This document shows positions 1 to 7,662 of a stretch of 64,000 nt of DNA, in pieces. The notes beneath the pieces are model-generated. The model searched no databases. It saw nothing but the letters and a program-made list of their open reading frames with translations, and was not told the DNA's origin. This DNA is from a virus, in IMG/VR virus record IMGVR_UViG_3300046007_007028, positions 1 to 64,000 of that record; one strand, given 5' to 3'. How positions within the stretch are numbered: the stretch's first letter is position 1; each line of letters starts with the position of its first letter. The position numbers and the translations under genes are program-made.

Positions 1-888
1 GGCGAAGCCGGTCTTGCGACCCATGTTGGTCATGGTCTTTTCCTGAATTGACCACCACTCAGTGATGTCAAAGCGAATTACCTTACCAATCTCATCCTGA
101 CCAATCATGTTCATCTCGTCCCCGTCAAAGCCCATCTCGGTGGACGTTTCAAGGCGGATGAGGGAGTTAAGGGCCTCAGATTCTTTGCCCTTGCGCATGA
201 TGTGGTGGCTTTCGGTAAAGCTGATGCTATCCTTGGTCACCTCCATGGTGTAGCGCATCCACTTGGGAAGCTTCTGAATCGGAATAACAAGGAACTTGCG
301 GAAGTTGGCACGGGACAGCTTTTCATCCGTTGAGGACAAGCCGCAGTTTTGTTCTTCCCTCAGCGTTGCAAACCAGTAGGCGAGGAAGTGCTGAAACATG
401 GTGGCCGAAAGCCGGCGTCCCTTAGCGTAAATCACCCCGTACTCCCGCCAGAATTTATAGCAATTCCAGCAATAAAGCATCACAAGGCGGTCCCGGTTCC
501 GGTACTCCGGAAACCCGTCTTTGGTCTGCACCTTGGGCCTCCAGTAGTTCAGGATTTTGTACTGCCATGGCGTTATCCATGTCAGGTATTTGCCCTGAAT
601 AAAAAACCAATAGCCGTCCCGGTAGTTGCGGTCGTCCTCCTGAATAATGAAGTCGGCCTGAGATTTAGTCGGTGCCTTGGGGTCCACGCCCTTCATGAAG
701 GCGGGTTCGGGCGTTCTCTGAAATTTAGACTTGGGGTCCCCGTAGCCGGGAATCTTGGTCAGGTCTTCGGGAATAGGCGGGGTGCGACACCAGTCTGACC
801 AGATAAACTCAACGATTCTGCCGTCCTTAATAAACTGACCTTCCCGCAAATACGGTACAACATCCGGCCTTGAACCATCATTTTCCAT
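1..888 (-). CDS. terL: Terminase large subunit, N-terminal part (cut by window edge)
   Basis: The large terminase is the ATP-driven motor that packages DNA into the prohead and cuts it with a C-terminal nuclease. Only the first 296 codons are in the window. After an N-terminal region there is a segment rich in aromatic residues (about residues 92-118) and a deviant Walker A-like string KGRRLSAT at residues 156-163, an arrangement I associate with terminases of Bacteroidota phages. The ATG at 888 overlaps the end of the upstream gene by 11 bases. Walker B and nuclease motifs would lie beyond the left edge, so the call rests on the N-terminal half and on the setting (phage late operon). Alternatives such as another phage ATPase are less likely. 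Confidence 0.65.
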   Translation of the reverse strand, partial: MENDGSRPDVVPYLREGQFIKDGRIVEFIWSDWCRTPPIPEDLTKIPGYGDPKSKFQRTPEPAFMKGVDPKAPTKSQADFIIQEDDRNYRDGYWFFIQGKYLTWITPWQYKILNYWRPKVQTKDGFPEYRNRDRLVMLYCWNCYKFWREYGVIYAKGRRLSATMFQHFLAYWFATLREEQNCGLSSTDEKLSRANFRKFLVIPIQKLPKWMRYTMEVTKDSISFTESHHIMRKGKESEALNSLIRLETSTEMGFDGDEMNMIGQDEIGKVIRFDITEWWSIQEKTMTNMGRKTGFA

Positions 889-1204
889 TTCGTTTCCGTC
901 TTGCGTCAAGGAAGGTTCCGTTTTCGGATGCGTACTTCTGCTCAGCGAAGTCCTCGGCGGCATCTTCATTACCCCTAAACACCTCCAGCTTGACCTTTTC
1001 GATCAGCGAATATACTTCATTGAGGCTTATGCCGTTCTTAATTTTGGAAGTGTAGCTCTGGTTTTCGTTGGACTTACTCTCCTGCCCTGCCATCTCCGGC
1101 TCCCGCAGGGACTCATTGACGTTGTGGACCATCTGGATTAGGCTCCACAGGTACTCAGCCCTTGCCTGGCCTTGAAAGTGCTTTCTCGACGCCGATTTTA
1201 GCAT
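878..1204 (-). CDS. Hypothetical protein, 108 aa, just upstream of terL
   Basis: A small acidic/basic mixed protein ending in RKRNGK. I do not recognise it. Its place directly before terL would suit a small terminase subunit, but no HTH or other DNA-binding motif is evident, so that is only positional inference. The reading frame stays open up to 1405, but that longer form would overlap the well-formed 229-residue gene by 251 bases; starting at the ATG at 1204 leaves a 50-base overlap and is the form I prefer. Confidence 0.5.
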   Translation of the reverse strand: MLKSASRKHFQGQARAEYLWSLIQMVHNVNESLREPEMAGQESKSNENQSYTSKIKNGISLNEVYSLIEKVKLEVFRGNEDAAEDFAEQKYASENGTFLDARRKRNGK

Positions 1205-1844
1205 CTCGTCGGATGGAGTGAAGCCTAAAATTCGAGACGCCTCGTCTCTTCGCTCGCTCCACGTTAAGCTCAAAGAGATTTTCGGCGAATAAACCAGCTC
1301 CGTCCATTGCATTAACAAGTCCTCCGAAATCTGCCCATGACTTTCGCCAGACGTTGAATATCCGTCTAAGGGCGTCGAGGTACCACGCTTCTTGCTCATA
1401 ATCAATACGCTTAAAATTCAGTTCTTTCAAAGTATCAACGGCCATCTGAACGACCACGTTGATGAAAAATATCTCTACCTCACTTTTCCGGCTCAGTTCC
1501 CGGTGGGTCTTTATCAACTCCGAAATTGACTCTCGGCACCGCTCCGAAATAAGGCCCGTTATGTACCGCATCTCCATGCCCTCGTGCCCCTCTGGATAAC
1601 ACGGCAGCCCGTTCTTAAACAAGGGCTTGCCGCTTGTGAAGTAGGGCGTTGGGGTTTTGTAGACAAAGGTTTTGCCTGTGAAAATCTCAACAAACCGATA
1701 GCCAGACGGGGTCTTTTCCTTGCACTCGTACTTGGCAATCACCGTCTCCCCGGCCAAGAAAACATGGTCCCCCACCTTTATGGGGCAGGGGAGCCCGTCT
1801 ATAACTTTGAGCGTGCGGCGGCTGTTGATTTTCTTAAAGGCCAT
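1155..1844 (-). CDS. Hypothetical protein, 229 aa, chaperonin-terminase operon
   Basis: An unrecognised protein with a beta-rich N-terminal half (about residues 10-75, with alternating hydrophobics and several Gly/Pro turns) and a helical C-terminal half ending in a very basic tail rich in Arg and Lys. The ATG at 1844 lies one base after the groEL stop, so the two are probably translated together. Its position between groEL and terL suggests a late role in head assembly or packaging; this is inference from context only. Confidence 0.55.
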   Translation of the reverse strand: MAFKKINSRRTLKVIDGLPCPIKVGDHVFLAGETVIAKYECKEKTPSGYRFVEIFTGKTFVYKTPTPYFTSGKPLFKNGLPCYPEGHEGMEMRYITGLISERCRESISELIKTHRELSRKSEVEIFFINVVVQMAVDTLKELNFKRIDYEQEAWYLDALRRIFNVWRKSWADFGGLVNAMDGAGLFAENLFELNVERAKRRGVSNFRLHSIRRDAKIGVEKALSRPGKG

Positions 1845-1845
1845 A

Positions 1846-4470
1846 TCATTTCACAAACGACACCACGTCCGTAGTCAGAAAGGTGGTGGCAACGCTACAC
1901 GCATTCTGAAGGGCAACCCTCAAAACCTTTGCGGGGTCAATAATGCCCCTTTCAATCAGGTTGCAGAACTCATCGTTCAAAGCGTCGTAACCCTTACCAT
2001 ATTCATTGTGGTAAATAATTGGCGGGGCGGCCTCACCGTAGGGCTTCTTGCCGGCGTTGTCAGAGATTTGCTTGCTTATGGCCTGAATAGCCATATACAC
2101 GCAGAAAAGGCCCCGCTGGTAGTCGTTGACTATCGTCTTGGGGTTCTCTGCCGCAAGGCCCTTCACCAGCGGAATGTCAATCGGGATGTTGTAACACGCC
2201 CCATTGAAGGTCGCCCCGCTGCCGGCCACGAAGCCCTCTTCGTTTGCAGCCCGACACGCTTTGATGGCATCGTCCACCCTGTCAATCTTTTCCCGGAGTT
2301 CGGTAACACTACCCGCTCCCACCGAAAGCACGGCAACCCCGCAGGAAATGGATGAAATCCGGTCTTTAATCTCCTGCTTCCGGCTGGGGTCGGTTTCCTC
2401 ATCAGCAAGGACGGTAAGACCCGCAACCCTTGTCTGGATAGCCTCGTCGCTTCCACCGCCTTTGATAATAAGGGTATGCCCCAGCCCGATTTCGGCCCGT
2501 TCAGCGCTACCCAAGTGCTCGATGGTGGCGGCCTCCAGCTTAATGTTGCGCTCCTCGGAAATAACCAAGGCCCCAACGTAGGTGGCAAGGTCGGTGGTGT
2601 AATCCTCCATGGCACGACCCTGTCCGGGGCATTGCACCGCACACATTTGAATAACCCCGTTCACGTGGTTTTGAACCACAAACGCAAGGGCCTGCTCGTC
2701 CACCTCTGGAGCAATGATAAGCACGGGGCGCCTCTCCTTTTTAGCCTCATTTGTCTTAAGGACAAGGTTCAAAATCGGGGCAAGCTGCTTTAGCTGCCGC
2801 AAAGGGCGCTCTGAAATCAGGATGTACGGGTTTTCAAGGATGGCAAGGTTGCGCCTTTCGTGCGTAATGAACTCCTTTGCCAAAAGCCCCCTCTGGTGCT
2901 GCATTCCCTCAACCAAGTTGAAAGAGGTTTCCTTACTAACCGACTCCACCACCGAAACAACCCCGTTCTCCCCGGCGGCGTAAGCGGCCTGAGCAATAAT
3001 GTGCCCCAGCTCTTTGTCGTTGTTGCAGGAAATGGTGGCAATCTTTTTGAGCAAATCGAGGTTGCCGCTTACGGGCTTGCTTTTTGAGGCAATGTAGTCC
3101 ACCACGTAGCGGGTCCCGTCAATGATGCCCCGCTTTAATTCGTTGACGTTGACCGTCCCGGTTTTCAGGTACTTAACCCCGTAGCTTACAAGTTCTTGAA
3201 AGAGGATTGCTGAGGTCGATGTGTTGTGTGTTACAATGTAGTTGTCGGTGATATACAGGTTGTCTGGGTTTGTTACCTGAATACATTGCATTTCGGTAAA
3301 CTGCCCCGTCTTTTCTATGTTATATATTGCTAAACCCTTTTTACGACCTTGCCTCTCAAACAATCTGTAAATAGGCGTGTCAGAATAAGAACCGCCCTTT
3401 CTTTTCATCTTTGCAATCTTTGTTTGCTTGCCAAGACTACGGCACAATTCACAAAAATCTTCTGCCAACTGTGGACTGATTGTAGTGAACTCAAAAAGAC
3501 CTCTATTATTCACGTACCCATCAGTATCCATAAGTCCACAAAAAAGACGCTCTCTGGATTCTCTGCTTGAATACAAATAAGACTTTGGAATAAACTTGTT
3601 CCCGCTCCTAACACCAAAGAGCCCTATTTTTTCTAAAAGGGTTTTTATACGAACTCCATTATCATCAATACCAACAAATTTTACTCTGAAATAATTTTTT
3701 CTTTCCACATAGGACGTATTAAAATAAATCCCTTTTGGAAGAATAATTTTATTTAGAACGTGCTCTTTTTGTAGCCCAAGAGATAATTCGATACTGCCGG
3801 TTCCACTAAGGCTTCCATCCCCAAGGAGAAGCCCAATCAAATATGGGTCTAATGGCATTTCGTTTATGTCTTCAGTAAATTCTACTGGAGTAACTGGAAT
3901 GTAAAAGTTCCTGTTTAAAAAACCTCCTTTTTCCATAGAAACCTTTCCGCTATCAACCATTTGCCTAACGGTCATTACTTCTTTTTCTTTCTTGTCTTTT
4001 TGAGTTATACACCACAAATGATCCTCGCAGCATTCAACTATCCTTCCATCGGAGAAATGAATTTTATATATTTCCTTTTGTCCTTTTGGAAAAATTGCTG
4101 CCACATTTTGAATCGTTCCGTCCGTACCACATATCTCATCGCCAACCTGCAATGACCCCATTTCTACAAACCCGGTCGGAGTTAATACTTTTGAGTATAA
4201 TGGCTGTGGGCCGTCACCTGACGCCATAACTGTCTGAAAAGCAACCTCTTTGACAAGGTCGCCCCCGGCTTTTTCGATGGGGTCCTCAAGGAAAATGCTC
4301 CGGGCTACGGTGACCCCGTCCTTACTAATATGCGACGGGCCGGACTGCTTGACCATCATTACGTTTCTACCCCTTGCTCCCAAGGTCTTTCTCACCGCAT
4401 CCGCTGTTTTGTCGATGCCAGCCTTTACCCTGTCACGGGCTTCGTTTCCAAATAGAATTTGATTTTCCAA
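1846..4470 (-). CDS. groEL: Phage chaperonin GroEL interrupted by an intein
   Basis: GroEL (Cpn60) is the ATP-driven folding chamber; phages carry their own copies to fold capsid or tail proteins. The 874-residue precursor contains a 329-residue intein (residues 88-416), so the spliced chaperonin would be 545 residues, close to the usual length. Seen in the exteins: the SKDGVTVA nucleotide-binding motif (Asp51), the split GDGT motif (Asp86, equivalent to Asp87 of E. coli GroEL), the apical-domain core, and EEGFVAGSG near the C-terminus with the catalytic Asp of the preceding VDDA string. The Gly-Gly-Met tail of bacterial GroEL is missing; the protein ends in VVSFVK. GroES is two genes upstream in the same operon. 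Because the insertion lies in the ATP site, only spliced protein could be active. Confidence 0.93.
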   Translation of the reverse strand: MENQILFGNEARDRVKAGIDKTADAVRKTLGARGRNVMMVKQSGPSHISKDGVTVARSIFLEDPIEKAGGDLVKEVAFQTVMASGDGPQPLYSKVLTPTGFVEMGSLQVGDEICGTDGTIQNVAAIFPKGQKEIYKIHFSDGRIVECCEDHLWCITQKDKKEKEVMTVRQMVDSGKVSMEKGGFLNRNFYIPVTPVEFTEDINEMPLDPYLIGLLLGDGSLSGTGSIELSLGLQKEHVLNKIILPKGIYFNTSYVERKNYFRVKFVGIDDNGVRIKTLLEKIGLFGVRSGNKFIPKSYLYSSRESRERLFCGLMDTDGYVNNRGLFEFTTISPQLAEDFCELCRSLGKQTKIAKMKRKGGSYSDTPIYRLFERQGRKKGLAIYNIEKTGQFTEMQCIQVTNPDNLYITDNYIVTHNTSTSAILFQELVSYGVKYLKTGTVNVNELKRGIIDGTRYVVDYIASKSKPVSGNLDLLKKIATISCNNDKELGHIIAQAAYAAGENGVVSVVESVSKETSFNLVEGMQHQRGLLAKEFITHERRNLAILENPYILISERPLRQLKQLAPILNLVLKTNEAKKERRPVLIIAPEVDEQALAFVVQNHVNGVIQMCAVQCPGQGRAMEDYTTDLATYVGALVISEERNIKLEAATIEHLGSAERAEIGLGHTLIIKGGGSDEAIQTRVAGLTVLADEETDPSRKQEIKDRISSISCGVAVLSVGAGSVTELREKIDRVDDAIKACRAANEEGFVAGSGATFNGACYNIPIDIPLVKGLAAENPKTIVNDYQRGLFCVYMAIQAISKQISDNAGKKPYGEAAPPIIYHNEYGKGYDALNDEFCNLIERGIIDPAKVLRVALQNACSVATTFLTTDVVSFVK
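3223..4209 (-). mobile_element. Class 3 intein with LAGLIDADG endonuclease domain, in groEL
   Basis: The intein runs from Pro88 to Asn416 of the precursor; joining the flanks restores ASGDG-TSTSA. Block A reads LTPTGFVEMGSLQVGDEI. Block B (GRIVECCEDHLW) has His at position 10 and Trp at position 12; block F (EMQCIQV) has Cys at position 4; block G (NYIVTHN) has Thr at position 5 before the terminal His-Asn. The first residue is Pro, so there is no Cys/Ser nucleophile. Trp/Cys/Thr plus a missing first nucleophile is the published signature of class 3 inteins. The +1 residue is Thr. Two dodecapeptide motifs, LIGLLLGDGSL (residues 211-221) and LFCGLMDTDGYV (309-320), mark a LAGLIDADG homing endonuclease. 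The stretch is visibly more A/T-rich than the chaperonin halves, as expected of a mobile insert. Confidence 0.93.
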
Positions 4471-4474
4471 TTTT

Positions 4475-5104
4475 TTAAATGTTTAATGATTTCCACTCCA
4501 AAATTTCATCTCCAATCGCCTTTAGCGACCGGTACTTGACCAGAAACCCGTTCTGGTTCTGCCACTCCTGATTCACATACGAAGCACGGCCCCAATACAC
4601 CACCGTCCCAACCGGCAAATGGTCATTAGGCTTGGCCACAATGCCCTTGTCCAAGCAATAATCGTAGGTACTCACCTGCGCTGCCCTTGTCGTGTCAAAG
4701 GACGTTAGCTTCATGGTGGGCTCAATAAGGCCGCTGTGCTTCAGGGGTATTCTTTCGCAAAATATCCATTGCCCCATGGTTCTGCCATCCACTTCAATCA
4801 TGTAGTCCGGGTTGACAAACAGGCACCCGTTCACAAACAGGGAGTCCCGACGGATAGCCGAGTGAGCCTCAAGGAAAGAAAAGATGCCACGTTTTCCCAC
4901 AAGGTCCGGCCAGCGGTCCTGCATGGAAAGTGGGGCTTTGACAATAATCCCCTCTTCGGCAAGCCCCTCTGTTTCCTCGAATAGCTGAGACGGGGAATAA
5001 AGCCTATTCAGCTCCCCCTTGAGAAAGGTGTCGGTCAGGCCGTTCACCTTTACAAGAAAGTGCTTTAAAGGCTGAACCTCGTAGTCAACGTAGCTAATCG
5101 ACAT
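4475..5104 (-). CDS. GroES-like protein between groES and groEL (tentative)
   Basis: A 209-residue protein of the chaperonin operon. The last 60 residues (GTVVYWGRAS, then NQNGFLVKYRSLKAIGDEI) resemble the closing strands of the GroES barrel (GDVVLF, then a strand pair ending in DILAII), and the N-terminus (PLKHFLVKV) resembles the first GroES strand. It could be a diverged co-chaperonin with an enlarged insert, comparable in role to T4 gp31, or a lid partner of the real GroES next door. The similarity is short and judged by eye. Its ATG overlaps the groES stop by 11 bases and its stop lies four bases before groEL. Confidence 0.4.
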   Translation of the reverse strand: MSISYVDYEVQPLKHFLVKVNGLTDTFLKGELNRLYSPSQLFEETEGLAEEGIIVKAPLSMQDRWPDLVGKRGIFSFLEAHSAIRRDSLFVNGCLFVNPDYMIEVDGRTMGQWIFCERIPLKHSGLIEPTMKLTSFDTTRAAQVSTYDYCLDKGIVAKPNDHLPVGTVVYWGRASYVNQEWQNQNGFLVKYRSLKAIGDEILEWKSLNI

Positions 5105-5393
5105 CGGGGAGAACGGCGTGAATAACGTCCTGAAATACGATAAAATATGTTACGCCCTCCCGCTCAAACGGGAACACTCGTTCCTTGGAATACAGAACCA
5201 CGTCGCCCGCTTGAACCAGCATCGGGTCGTCGGGGCGTCCGGGTCCGGTGGCAATAACGGTGGCCCGATGGTTGTATTCCTTTGCGTAGTCGGGGATGAT
5301 AAGGGCCCCAATCTTTTCTTCCTGGTCAGGACGAAGCAGGACCCTTGTCCCCAGCAGGAGCTTTGTCGGTGATGATGATGGTGATTTTTCCAA
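5094..5393 (-). CDS. groES: Co-chaperonin GroES
   Basis: GroES is the heptameric lid of the GroEL chamber. The 99 residues carry the family pattern: first strand GTRVLLRPDQEE (residues 15-26), mobile loop and IIPDYA, the turn ATVIATGPGRP, GDVVLYSK, and the closing strand YFIVFQDVIHAVL. The reading frame has no usable ATG before the conserved core; the only reasonable start is TTG at 5393, which lies inside the upstream HTH gene in another frame. The N-terminal 12 residues (Ser/Pro-rich) are unlike GroES and may not be translated. It is co-transcribed with the intein-containing groEL. Confidence 0.9.
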   Translation of the reverse strand: MEKSPSSSPTKLLLGTRVLLRPDQEEKIGALIIPDYAKEYNHRATVIATGPGRPDDPMLVQAGDVVLYSKERVFPFEREGVTYFIVFQDVIHAVLPDVD

Positions 5394-5505
5394 TTTTCTT
5401 GTGCTTTATGATTCCTTTCTCAATCCATCGGTACACGGTCATGGTGCTTACCTCTTTGAGCCGGGCAAACTCGGAGACGGTATATTCCGATATGGGATTT
5501 TCCAT
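5326..5505 (-). CDS. Small MerR/excisionase-type HTH protein
   Basis: A 59-residue protein starting at ATG 5505. Residues 7-45 (YTVSEFARLKEVSTMTVYRWIEKG and following) match the winged-helix HTH of excisionases and MerR-type regulators: a YTVSEFA helix, TVYRWI recognition helix and a short wing ending in hydrophobic strands. It is the first gene of the chaperonin operon, starts only a few bases after a promoter -7 box, and overlaps the groES start region by 68 bases in another frame. A role as regulator of this late operon, or as an excisionase, is inference. Confidence 0.7.
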   Translation of the reverse strand: MENPISEYTVSEFARLKEVSTMTVYRWIEKGIIKHKKIGKITIIITDKAPAGDKGPASS

Positions 5506-5509
5506 AGGG

Positions 5510-5542
5510 CAAAGTTAAACCATAAACATTTGGATTTGCAAA
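5510..5542 (-). promoter_or_regulatory. Bacteroidota-type promoter of the chaperonin-terminase operon
   Basis: On the minus strand TAACTTTG (-7 box, 5510-5517) lies 21 bases downstream of TTTG (-33 box, 5539-5542). The ATG of the HTH gene follows the -7 box by four bases, so the transcript would be almost leaderless. Confidence 0.6.
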
Positions 5543-5548
5543 TAGCAA

Positions 5549-5575
5549 AAAAGCCCCAAGCAATGCCGGGGCCTT
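5549..5575 (-). terminator. Intrinsic terminator after the 256-aa gene
   Basis: On the minus strand GGCCCC and GGGGCT flank an eight-base loop and are followed by a run of T. It closes the operon that ends with the gene at 5604 and sits just upstream of the chaperonin promoter. Confidence 0.7.
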
Positions 5576-5603
5576 TCACCTTTCAAAATGAAACACAGTT
5601 TAC

Positions 5604-6374
5604 TTAACGCAATAATAATTCTTTTATCCTTTCCAGCCCCTCCTCAGCTTCCTGTTTTGTCTTGAAGCAATTCCCGATGGCATGGGCATAAATGTCGTCC
5701 TCGGCCCCGGCCCACCACTTCTCCTGCGGACCATGGGATAAATCAATAGCCCAGTAAATGTCAGCTCTTTTGGGGGTGAAGCGGGGTTTGTTTGCATTCT
5801 CAATCTCCTTCAATATCCCCTCAGCGTCGCTTGTCCTAATTACTTGCTGTCGATACATAAGGTATTGAGCGTAAGATATTCGGCCATGGGTCAAATGCTC
5901 GTCAAGGCAATCATAAAAGGATTTAAAAATCTCATATTGCATTGAGGGGTTCAGTGGCTCGTCGAACGGGGTGCCTTGTTCCTTTTTCGCCTGAATATCC
6001 GCTTCGATTTGGTCTTCGAGTTCGGAGAGTTTGCTTTTTTTGGATTCTTTGCAATCGGCAATTACCGTGCCAGGCCACGGAGTAAAAGGGTACGGATTAT
6101 GTTTAGTGTGAAACCGGATAGACTCTTCCCGTAAATCGTTCCTAAGTATTGCTGCCGCCTTATTAAGCGGATCGCCTTGTTCCGCCTCTTTTGCCACCCT
6201 ATCAAACCATGACTCCTCCGTGGATGCCTTGTAAGCGTCCTCCATGTTGGCAAAAAAAGACTCGGCAAGCCGGGAAATCTCGGCTTCCACCTGCTCCCTA
6301 TTTCGGTCCAATGCCTCCCGGACCAAGCTTTTAAGCTCCTCGGTGCGCTTGGCTGCGAATGATTGAAAATCCAT
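5604..6374 (-). CDS. Hypothetical phage protein, 256 aa
   Basis: The first 130 residues are highly charged and helical, probably coiled-coil (repeated Glu/Lys/Arg with regular leucines and alanines). The last 50 residues form a small domain with YWAID, a D-aspartate/tyrosine pair and IGNCFKTKQEAEEGLERIK, a pattern that recurs at the C-terminus of many phage proteins of unknown role. It is the last gene before a terminator. I cannot give a function. Confidence 0.6.
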   Translation of the reverse strand: MDFQSFAAKRTEELKSLVREALDRNREQVEAEISRLAESFFANMEDAYKASTEESWFDRVAKEAEQGDPLNKAAAILRNDLREESIRFHTKHNPYPFTPWPGTVIADCKESKKSKLSELEDQIEADIQAKKEQGTPFDEPLNPSMQYEIFKSFYDCLDEHLTHGRISYAQYLMYRQQVIRTSDAEGILKEIENANKPRFTPKRADIYWAIDLSHGPQEKWWAGAEDDIYAHAIGNCFKTKQEAEEGLERIKELLLR

Positions 6375-6383
6375 ACCCCAATA

Positions 6384-6602
6384 TTAGCGTGTAAATCTGG
6401 TTGTCTTTCTTGGTTTCGACAAAACGTCCATACCCCTCGACCGAATCACATCACGGGTCAACGAAGCGGCCAGCAATTCAATGTCCTCGTCCTCCTCCGT
6501 TCGTATCCGAATGAAAGTATCCGTGGCGATAATCACCTCGGCGTTTACCCATTTTTTGTTGTGGAAGTGGCGGACTTGTTGGGTGCGGTGGAATTTGGTC
6601 AT
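6384..6602 (-). CDS. Hypothetical small protein, 72 aa
   Basis: A short basic protein beginning MTKFHRTQQ and ending in an Arg/Lys/Thr-rich tail. The middle (about residues 18-45) is beta-like with a run of Glu and Asp. Its start overlaps the upstream stop as ATGA. Its first nine residues, and the 28 bases that encode them, are nearly identical to the start of the next gene upstream. Unknown function. Confidence 0.55.
   Translation of the reverse strand: MTKFHRTQQVRHFHNKKWVNAEVIIATDTFIRIRTEEDEDIELLAASLTRDVIRSRGMDVLSKPRKTTRFTR
6575..6602. repeat. 28-bp duplicated gene start, copy 1
   Basis: Matches 6751-6778 in 27 of 28 positions. Each copy encodes MTKFHRTQQ and includes the ATGA start/stop overlap. 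Confidence 0.85.
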
Positions 6603-6778
6603 CTTCTATCTCGACGTTTTGGTCCGCCCCATTCTTCTGGAGTTGGTATGCTTTTATCAACTCTTCTTAGGAAGTTGATCTCTATTCTGGTTTTTAAATC
6701 AGGACCAATCATGTCCTCTATTTTGGGCAGCTTGATTTCTTGTGCCGTGTCTTGTTGGGTGCGGTGGAATTTTGTCAT
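6599..6778 (-). CDS. Hypothetical small protein, 59 aa
   Basis: Reads MTKFHRTQQ, an amphipathic middle (KLPKIEDMIGPDLK) and a basic tail ending RRDRR. It overlaps the methyltransferase stop as ATGA and the next gene start as ATGA, which supports a real, translationally coupled gene although it is short. Function unknown. Confidence 0.55.
   Translation of the reverse strand: MTKFHRTQQDTAQEIKLPKIEDMIGPDLKTRIEINFLRRVDKSIPTPEEWGGPKRRDRR
6751..6778. repeat. 28-bp duplicated gene start, copy 2
   Basis: Partner of 6575-6602, one mismatch. See that entry. Confidence 0.85.
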
Positions 6779-7452
6779 GTATAAAAATTGATTGTCGGCA
6801 CCGGGCCGAATAATGGCAGTTGCTTAACGTGGTTTTCAATCCGCTTTTTTGCAGCGGCAAAGTAGTCGGGGTCTTTCTCCCAGATGTCAATATCAAAGCC
6901 CATTTCAATACAGGCAATCACGATGCTCATGCTTCCTCCATGCGTGTCTAAGATTGCATCTCCGGGCTTTGCGTAGTTCTTTAAAAGCCATTTGTAGAGG
7001 GCGACGGGTTTTTGGGTGGGATGGACCCTTGTTTCCTTGTTTTTCATGTCCTCCTGAAGCATCCCAGCCCACCTAAATTTAAGTCTTCTGACTGCAGTAG
7101 AAAAAGAGGTCCAAGCAAGTTCACAATCCGCAAAGTCCGATTCACCATTCTCTTTATCCCAAACAACCCAACAGCTTGAATCAAAAGGGATTTTACTAAT
7201 AAAATGATTTGCACCCCAAATGATTTGATTTTGCGAATACCTCCTGATGTCATCAAAAAAACCCTTGGCTGGAGGCTCTTTGTCATTCCCAGAAAAAGGC
7301 TTGTAGTCTTTTGCTTTTGCAATTTTACCCCTTGTATGGTTTTTTGAACCATCCTCTCCTATCCCATACGGCGGATCAACAATGGCCAAATCCCATTTCT
7401 TTCCCATCTCGAAAGCCTGCTGGCAATCCCCTAAGTAAATGTTTGCTGTCAT
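6775..7452 (-). CDS. DNA methyltransferase (N6-adenine or N4-cytosine type)
   Basis: A 225-residue amino-methyltransferase. The catalytic motif IV is DPPY at residues 26-29, near the N-terminus, and the AdoMet-binding region comes last: HPTQKPVALYKWLLKNYAKPGD followed by ILDTHGGSMS, the usual motif X-I order of the beta class. The AdoMet glycine motif is THGGS rather than FxGxG, a variant I associate with phage enzymes. No target-recognition domain of note, so it is probably an orphan enzyme that protects phage DNA from host restriction. Overlaps both neighbours as ATGA. Confidence 0.85.
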   Translation of the reverse strand: MTANIYLGDCQQAFEMGKKWDLAIVDPPYGIGEDGSKNHTRGKIAKAKDYKPFSGNDKEPPAKGFFDDIRRYSQNQIIWGANHFISKIPFDSSCWVVWDKENGESDFADCELAWTSFSTAVRRLKFRWAGMLQEDMKNKETRVHPTQKPVALYKWLLKNYAKPGDAILDTHGGSMSIVIACIEMGFDIDIWEKDPDYFAAAKKRIENHVKQLPLFGPVPTINFYT

Positions 7453-7661
7453 ACCCCCACCACAATTCTCACATAATTCCCTTCCCGCTTCTCAAATTCG
7501 CCCTTCCATGTTGAAAGCAGCTTCTCATTGTGGGCACGGTGCTGCGGCAAGATATATTCTTCAAAAACCATTACAGGCTTCATATCTCGATAAGATTTAA
7601 CCAGCGTCGCCTTGGGCTTCCATGACGAGGCGAGGGATTGGAGTGCTTCGAGTGGGGTCAT
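7449..7661 (-). CDS. Hypothetical protein, 70 aa
   Basis: The ATG at 7661 follows the upstream TAA by one base and the stop overlaps the methyltransferase start as ATGA. The frame extends ten residues further but the internal ATG fits the operon spacing. Begins with TPLEALQSLASSWKP; no recognisable domain. Confidence 0.5.
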   Translation of the reverse strand: MTPLEALQSLASSWKPKATLVKSYRDMKPVMVFEEYILPQHRAHNEKLLSTWKGEFEKREGNYVRIVVGV

Positions 7662-7662
7662 T

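Noticed and set aside
1205-1405. Longer version of the 108-aa gene starting at 1405
   Set aside because: It would overlap the 229-residue gene by 251 bases; the internal ATG at 1204 gives a normal overlap.
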